In this document: positions 58,002 through 64,000 of the stretch, piece after piece | Position numbering within the stretch: the stretch's first letter is position 1 | How the letters are laid out: every line of letters starts with the position of its first letter | The notes under the pieces: generated by a model | Databases searched by the model: none | Told to the model about the DNA's origin: nothing | Seen by the model: only the letters and a program-made list of their open reading frames with translations | Program-made: the position numbers and the translations under genes | Assembly: GCA_032622095.1 (NCBI GenBank) | Contig: CP136064.1 | Location: 6,875,512-6,939,511, forward strand | DNA from: Siphonodentalium dalli | Lineage: Eukaryota > Mollusca > Scaphopoda > Gadilida > Siphonodentaliidae | Direction of reading: 5' to 3' | DNA: 64,000 bases

Positions 58002-59708
58002 CAACGGCTCGGCCATTTCCGCTTTCGCGTGAAACAACATGAAACAACATGGAAATAACACGCGAAGGCAGTGGAATAACACTTGAAATGCATAGAAATA
58101 ACACGCTATACGCATTGAAATAACAATCGAAAGGAGTGGAAATAACACGCGGAAGGAGTGGAAATAACACGGGAAAGGAGTGGAAATAACACGCGAAAGG
58201 CATTGAAATAATACGCGAAAGGAGTGGAAATAACACTCGAAAGGCATGGAAATAAAACGCGAAAGGAGTGGAAATAACACGCGAAAGGAATGGAAATAAC
58301 ACGTGAAAGGCATGTAAATAATACGTGAAAGACGTTGAAATAATACGCGAAAGGAATGGAAATAACACTTGAAAGGCATGGAAATAACACGTGAAAGGCA
58401 TTGAAATAATACGCGAAAGGAGTGGAAATAACACTCGAAAGGCATGGAAATAAAACGCGAAAGGAGTGGAAATAACACTCGAAAGGTATGGAAATAAAAC
58501 GCGAAAGGAGTGGAAATAACACGCGAAAGGAATGGAAATAACACGCCAAAGGTATGGAAATAACACTCGAAATGCATGGAAATAACACTCGAAATGCATG
58601 GAAATAATACGCGAAGAAATGGAAATAACACTCGAAATGCATGGAAATAACACTCGAAATGCGTGGAAATAACACGCGAAATGCGTGGAAATAACACTCG
58701 AAATGCATGGAAATAACACGCGAAAGGTATGGAAATAACACTCGAAATGCATTTAAATAACATGCGAAATGTATAGAAATACCACTCGAAAGGCATGGAA
58801 ATAACACGCGAAGACATGGAAACAACACTCGAAATGCATGTAAATAACACGAGAAATGCATGGAAATAACACGCCAAATGCATGGAAATAACACGCGAAA
58901 TGCATGGCAATAACACGCGAAATGCATGGAAATAACACGCGAAATGCATGGCAATAACACGCGAAATGCATGGAAATAACACGCGAAATGCATGTAAATA
59001 ACACGAGAAATGCATGGAAATAACACGCGAAATGTATGGAAATAACACGCGAAAGACATTGAAATAACACACGAAAGGCATTTAAAAAACACGCGAAATG
59101 CATGTAAATAACACGCGAAATACATGTAAATAACACGCGGAAGGAATGGAAAGACACGCGTAAGACATGGAAATACCACTCGAAATGCGTGGAAATAACA
59201 CACGAAAGACATAGAAATAACACGCGAAATGCATGTAAATTAACACGCGAAATGCATGTAAATAACACGCGAAATGCATGTAAATTACACGCGAAATGCA
59301 CGGAAATAACATTCGAAAGGTATTGAAATAACACACGAAAGTCATGGAAATAACTCGTGAAAAGCATTGAAATAACATGGAAATAACATGGAAATAACAC
59401 TCGAAAAGCATTGAAATAATATGCGAAATGCATGTGAATAACACGCGAAAGGCATTGGAATAACACACGAAAGGTATGGAAATAAGACGCGAAAAGCATT
59501 GAAATAACACATAAATAACATGGAAATGACGCTCGAAAGACTTGGAAATAACACGCGAAAAGCATTAACACGAAAATAACGTGGAAATGATGCTCGAAAG
59601 GCATGGAAATAACACGCGAAAAACATTGAAATAACACGTAAATAACGTGGAAATGACACTCGTAAGGAATGGAAATAACACGCTAAAGCGGAAATGGCCG
59701 AGTCGTTG
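58002..59708. mobile_element. TIR-bounded 22-bp minisatellite
   Basis: A 24-bp inverted repeat with one mismatch, starting CAACGGCTCGGCCATTTC at 58002 and ending GGCCGAGTCGTTG at 59708, encloses about 75 units of 22 bp. The units are of the form GGAAATAACACGCGAAATGC plus AT; AAAGGAG, AAAGGCAT and AAATGCAT alternate. Long minus-strand open frames rich in CYFHAFRVLFP are produced by the repeat. Whether the whole is a mobile element is inference from the TIR. Confidence 0.8.
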
Positions 59709-60540
59709 AGATTGCCCTCATCGGAGGCCTTTTATCGACGTCCCTGTCTGGATACTCCCGGATAATGAAAGCATCTGCTTGGTCTCCATGGGAGATGGAA
59801 TTATCGCCCGTTTACGGCCCCATGTTTACTGCACAGACGAACGATGATCTCCAATTTGACGATTTCAAAGCCAATGTTTTATCAGCATGTCAATTATTTA
59901 TCAATTGTTTAGTATCCAGGTATTTGACTATTTGCCATTCGTGATTATTTGTGGGATTCTTTGCAAAATCGTTTTGCCGCAATAAATTCGATGACGGCGA
60001 TCGGCAAGCGCCATTAATAATTAATCGTCAAATATTCGTAATGCTTTCTCTGCCGATACGTCTAAAATTACCCTCACGAGACAGAAGAGTGTTGTGTTAT
60101 GATCAGACAGAATAGTGGTCTCTTGGGACGGTGCGAACACCATTGGCAGAGTGCGGGAGAGTGGTTCAAACGGTGCTGTGTGCCGCTCAGTCAGCGGAAA
60201 CAAATGGTGTGCATCTCAATGCCGGTGGTGGGTCCGTAGTTACGAATGTAATTTCTTCATCGCTGCACAATTAGTCGCACAATTTCGCGCAGTAATATTC
60301 TGTAACAACCCCTGGCAATATAGTGCATGTGAACGTAATTCGCATGACAGAAACCACGGGACCCGGGGAGATAGAGCTCGAGCTGTGTTCCGTTAATTAC
60401 ATTTATTATGCCTCCGTGAAGGTTTGGGGCATACAGTCGATGGCAACGTCCGTCCGTCCGGTCATCAAACATATATCACATTGTAACTTGATCGGTTTAT
60501 GGAGTATCGATTGTTTTTTTATTTTTTTTTTATGTTAACC
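59709..60540. other. No gene recognised
   Basis: Less AT-rich than its surroundings. Short open frames on both strands near 60021-60540 lack motifs. 60407-60465 (CCTCCGTGAAGG to GTCCGTCCGTCC) resembles dispersed DNA common in some marine invertebrate genomes. Confidence 0.35.
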
Positions 60541-60544
60541 AGCA

Positions 60545-60735
60545 TAGGTAAGTGGGTTTCTGACCGATAACTTATCTGACAGGGTCAGCGAAAATCACAT
60601 CTATCCTCTCCGGAATGATAGTAACAAGTCAGAATGGATGAGTAGCTGACGGACTATAAAGCCTTTCCGTTTGTCAAATTAGGTATACATGTAGTGAAAG
60701 AATAATGGCTTACAACCTATCCGTCATATAACGTC
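60545..60735 (+). repeat. Dispersed repeat, second copy (first at 7955-8130)
   Basis: GGTAAGTGGGTTTCTGACCG, AGCGAAAATCACATCTA, AATGATAGTAACAAGT, TAGCTGACGG and GTCAAATTAGG follow the same order as in intron 1 of the saposin-like gene. Confidence 0.7.
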
Positions 60736-61107
60736 CCCATTCAAATGTATCCCGGATGTCACGAGAAAGGGTCGGAAGACGCTGAATTGATTGTCCCTGA
60801 CAGTGGTTTCATGAAATGACACATTTTTGTCATTTCACGAAATGACTGATTTCACAATCTGACTGTAACATATATATGATTGAGCCGGGTCAACTCAACC
60901 ACCCGCATTAAAGCAACGCAGAAACAATGTACCATGATCTGAGACATACATCTGCAGGTCAATGCCACACGTGATACTAATGCCCTGGTACCACCAGGAA
61001 TCGTACCACACATACCACGTGTAGCACGCAGCCCACCGCAAACAGGGTGCCACATTATGGGATTCTTACTTCTCGCGGTAGGCAATAGGCCTATTCTACA
61101 CGCGCAG

Positions 61108-61205
61108 GCCCACATGGGGCGGAAACGAGCTGAGAGAATCGTATCCCGGAAAAAGAAGGCCGATCACATAATACCAATCCTGCGAAAGCTGCACTTCCTC
61201 TCCAT
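61108..61205 (+). pseudogene. Non-LTR retrotransposon RT fragment (CR1/L2-like)
   Basis: GRKRAERIVSRKKKADHIIP followed by ILRKLHFLSI resembles the conserved ...AARLVT...DHITPVL..LHWLPV stretch at the end of reverse transcriptase in CR1/L2-type elements. It is cut at 61206 by an M-H element. The 3' part resumes at 62458. Confidence 0.6.
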
Positions 61206-61468
61206 TACCCTGCAGGGAGCCCCACACATATATAGAAGCATATAGAAGATTGTCGTCTGCTCATGTTTGTCTGGGGCTCTGTATGGGTGAAATTATAAAA
61301 TTGTTAAAGAATACAAGAACAAATTATTAAAATTGTAAAAAATTGTTAGGCCAATGCATTCTCTTATATATGCGAGGCGACCTATGGTCGACTCGCATAT
61401 ATAAGAGAATGCATTGGCACAGGGTAAAAAAATCCCGACTTCCGACTGGATTTGATATGGCGGGTCAC
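61206..61468. mobile_element. M-H half element with right outer arm
   Basis: CCCTGCAGGGAGCCCCACAC at 61208, GGGGCTCTGTATGGGTG, H hairpin 61351-61417, CACAGGGT, and outer arm to ATATGGCGGGTCAC ending at 61468. The left H and left outer arm are absent. Confidence 0.85.
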
Positions 61469-61984
61469 ATACTCTCTTCTATCAACGGAACAAGACTTAA
61501 TTTCCAACATACCTATCTGAACTACTTGTATAAATATGTATATATGTATATTTGTGTATATATTTGCATATATATGTACAGGTATGTATATATATGTATA
61601 TATATGTATGTGTGCATTTATTATACTGGAAGGTTATCCCTTAACATCATCCTAATTATACTGCTCGACACCCAGAATTAAAATTAATTGTCCTTTAAAC
61701 GACTACGTCGAGTAATAACACTTCTTACACGATATGCCCATCAAATTATACCTGGTCGCACACGGCTCATCCTATAGCGATCTAATATTGATTACACTCA
61801 TCAAACAGGGGATGGCAGGAAGACAGTCTATATTGGACTAAGCCGCCCCTCTAAATATACCACATACATGTGTAATTGTTTATCTTGTTCTTTCTATGTT
61901 ATGAATGACTACATGTATGTGTATATTGGAAATAAATTATCCTATCCTGTCCTAGCCGTGTACCATACGAGCCAGCTAGACCTT
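61469..61984. other. AT microsatellite and unclassified 3'-end-like sequence
   Basis: TATATG-rich microsatellite at about 61530-61620. The end, AATAAATTATCCTATCCTGTCC at 61930, looks like the short tandem tail of a non-LTR element, but no coding match was found. Confidence 0.35.
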
Positions 61985-62191
61985 TACCCTGTGCCAATGC
62001 ATTCTCTTATATATGCGAGTCGACCATACGTCGCCTCGCATATATAAGAGAATGCATTGGCCTAACAATATTTTACAATTTTAATAATTTTTTCTTGTAT
62101 TCTTTAACAATTTTATAATTTCACCCATACAGAGCCCCAGACAAACATGAGCAGACGACACTCTTATATATGCTTATATATGCTTATATAG

Positions 62192-62286
<95 letters not shown>

Positions 62287-62456
62287 GGGCTCCCTGCAGG
62301 GTCATGGATGTTTTTTATTTTATGTCCTAAAATTAGTAAGAAACATTTATTTTAAAAAAATGATAAAAAATTGTTAGGCCAATGCATTCTCTTATATATG
62401 CGAGGCGACCTATGGTCGACTCGCATATATAAGAGAATGCATTGGCACAGGGTAAA
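61985..62456. mobile_element. H-M-H element with TA expansion in M
   Basis: H hairpin 61994-62060; reversed M module from 62130 (AGAGCCCCAGACAAACATGA); a TA microsatellite (about 62185-62282) expanded inside M, where other copies have only ATATATAGAAGCATATAGAA; GGGGCTCCCTGCAGGG; H hairpin 62379-62445; CACAGGGT. It lies between the two parts of the CR1/L2-like relic. Confidence 0.85.
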
Positions 62457-62457
62457 C

Positions 62458-62802
62458 ATGGCGAATCGGCGTGCGGGGAAAATATACATTGCGCTCCAGC
62501 AATTCTGGAATTCTGAAGCAGCCTTCGGGCAATCTGAAGACTGTCGACGATCGGGCGTTCGCAGTTAGCGGTCCGGAAGTGTGGATTCCCCCCCAGAAGT
62601 ACATCTGGGAGGCAGAATCGTTGTCTACATTCAAAACAGCTCTGAAAACTTTGAGAAGTTTCCCTCTGATTGACTCAAAGACCTGTTGATATTCACATAC
62701 ATGTACCATTTTAAATCGTTCACTTGTATGAATGCCAAGCGCTTAGGGTCCTTGTGGGGGTGGGGAATAGGCGCTATACAAATCCCATTATTATTATTAA
62801 GA
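62458..62802 (+). pseudogene. CR1/L2-like retrotransposon 3' end with tail
   Basis: Frame KYTLRSSNSGILKQPSGNLK, DDRAFAVSGPEVW and ESLSTFKTALKT (62471-62650) follows the order LRSSN...DRAFS..GP.LWN....SLSSFK..LKT known from the C-terminal end of CR1/L2-type ORF2, with a TGA at 62687-62689. The 3' end GGCGCTATACAAATCCCATT followed by ATTATTATTA is the usual tail type of this clade. The upstream part is displaced by the MITEs at 61206 and 61985. Confidence 0.75.
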
Positions 62803-63239
62803 AAGTGTGTCAAACAATATAATAATGGCACAGCGTTGATAAGGTAGCACTATACATAGGTCAGACACATCATGAATTTATCTGTTATAGATAAATATGA
62901 AATTAGTGAATTCGATACAACAGGCTTAAACCAATATCATATTAAAAAACAATATTAAAAAACGGTGTCATGCTAAATCGGTACCATGTTTGTTTATGAG
63001 ATGAAATAACATATATCGATCCGTCTGAAAGATTAACCACGAAGGAGCGATTGGTTGAGTGTTCATGTTATTATCATTTAGAAAGGCAACATTGCGTCAT
63101 TTTAAACTAAAATAAGCCAGCGCAAATGTTCGCAAAACATATTTTATCGGGAGACCGAACATTTGCTTTATGTTATTACGAGTGCAATTTGGCTTGCACT
63201 GGCGAGCGCGATCCCATAGTTTCCACAAACAAATGATAT
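62803..63239. other. No gene recognised
   Basis: AT-rich, short open frames only. Confidence 0.35.
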
Positions 63240-63749
63240 AACCCATAGAGAACCCCACATAGACAGGAGCAGACGACACTCTTCTATATGCCTCTATATA
63301 TGTGTGGGGCTCCCTGCAGGGTTATTGACACTCTGGATGTTTTTTTTTTAATTTATGTAAGTTGGAAGAGTAGTAATACCCTGTACCAATGCATTCACTT
63401 ATATATGCGAGTCGACCATAGGTCGCCTCGCATATATAAGAGAATGCATTGGCCAAACAATGTTTTATCATTTTGTTTAAATTGTTAAAGAATGAAAGAA
63501 ACTTTTATATAAAAAAAATGATAAAACATTGTTAGGCCAATGTATTCTCTTATATATGCGAGGCGACCTATGGTCGACTCTTATATATAAGAGAATGCAT
63601 TGGCACAGGGTATTACTACTCTTCAAACTTACATAAAATAAAATAAAAACATCCAGAGTGTCAATAACCCTACAGGGAGCCCCACACATATATAGAAGCA
63701 TATAGAAGAGTGTCGTCTGCTCCTGTCTGTGTGGGGTTCTCTATGGGTT
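63240..63749. mobile_element. Inside-out M-H-H-M element: 510-bp palindrome
   Basis: Outer ends AACCCATAGAGAACCCCACA and its complement ending CTCTATGGGTT. The M module is on both outsides (63240-63320 and 63670-63749), followed by GACACTCTGGATGTTTTT and TAGTAATACCCTGT-type sequence, then H hairpins 63386-63452 and 63537-63603 in the middle. Arms of about 230 bp match with few differences. The order of modules is the reverse of the H-M-H copies. Confidence 0.9.
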
Positions 63750-64000
63750 AAATTCATCTATAATATATAAATATAACTATAATAGTTGAATTCAGGATGT
63801 GCCTGATCTGATGAACTTCATCCGGCTAACGTTATAAACGGGTATGTTGCTTGCTAAACGAATGAAAGCGTGGCACGATCGACGTTCAATAATCGGATCC
63901 GTTCGTCGGATCCGTTCGTTGTGCCATTGGGGTCATGCGAACGTTGTCCGATAGTGATCGTTTCAGTCACTTCACCATGGATTTACATGCGAACGCAAAC
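63750..64000. other. Window end, nothing recognised
   Basis: GGATCCGTTCGTCGGATCCGTTCGT near 63895-63920 is a short direct repeat. No coding evidence. Confidence 0.4.

Noticed and set aside
57849..59659. Minus-strand open frames of up to 410 codons rich in CYFHAFRVLFP
   Set aside because: Generated by the 22-bp minisatellite; three overlapping frames give the same peptide in permuted form. The short unique C-terminal part matches no family.
60852..61115. Minus-strand frame of 87 codons
   Set aside because: It is antisense to the reverse transcriptase fragment region and shows no motif of its own.

Overview
This is repeat-rich, intron-bearing animal nuclear DNA. The saposin-like gene has spliced exons with GT-AG borders, there are C2H2 zinc-finger and non-LTR retrotransposon relics, and foldback or MITE-type DNA elements and minisatellites are abundant. 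The style (CCTCCGTGAAGG and GTCCGTCCGTCC-type dispersed DNA, and many TTAA and palindromic MITEs) suggests a marine invertebrate, perhaps a mollusc or another lophotrochozoan. That placement is inference only.

Layout. 0-7.2 kb: two TTAA-bounded composite MITEs; a diverged local duplication (2.56-3.69 and 4.64-5.29 kb) interrupted by a foldback element; and the broken 3' end of a non-LTR retrotransposon ORF2 (5.5-7.1 kb), itself split by a TIR-bounded TTCGG repeat and a 122-bp exact duplication. 7.8-10 kb: the only convincing intact gene, a three-exon secreted protein of 305 residues with three saposin-B-like modules; MITEs sit in its second intron and at its polyadenylation site. 10-17 kb: TTAA MITE, further TIR elements, a 552-bp tandem duplication of a hairpin-headed element, short minisatellites. 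17.7-18.7 and 27.7-28.1 kb: two decayed C2H2 zinc-finger loci, each beside palindromic TTGGTTTTGATCAAAACCAA repeats. 18.7-22.8 kb: quieter DNA with one possible minus-strand terminal exon. 22.8-25.4 kb: two clear cases of nested transposons, a hAT-like element inside a TTAA MITE and a Harbinger-like element inside another TIR element. 26-27.5 kb: DNA saturated with TTACGCTTAAGCGTAA-type palindromes. 29-38.6 kb: minisatellites of 67, 31, 33/39 and 22 bp. 38.7-56.0 kb: about 17.3 kb of a 28-bp satellite with a higher-order repeat of about 3,635 bp. 57-59.7 kb: two more 22-bp arrays, one enclosed by a 24-bp terminal inverted repeat. 61-64 kb: CR1/L2-like retrotransposon 3' end broken by MITEs, then a 510-bp palindrome.

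The most notable system is a dispersed family built from two modules: a 67-bp near-perfect hairpin (H, beginning CCAATGCATTCTC) and a middle module (M, around GGGAGCCCCACACATATATA). It occurs as H-M-H, as M-H-H-M (inside out), as H-H inside a TTAA element, and as H-M or M-H halves. About twenty H modules are spread over the window. Most very long open frames here are artefacts of tandem repeats and are listed as rejected.
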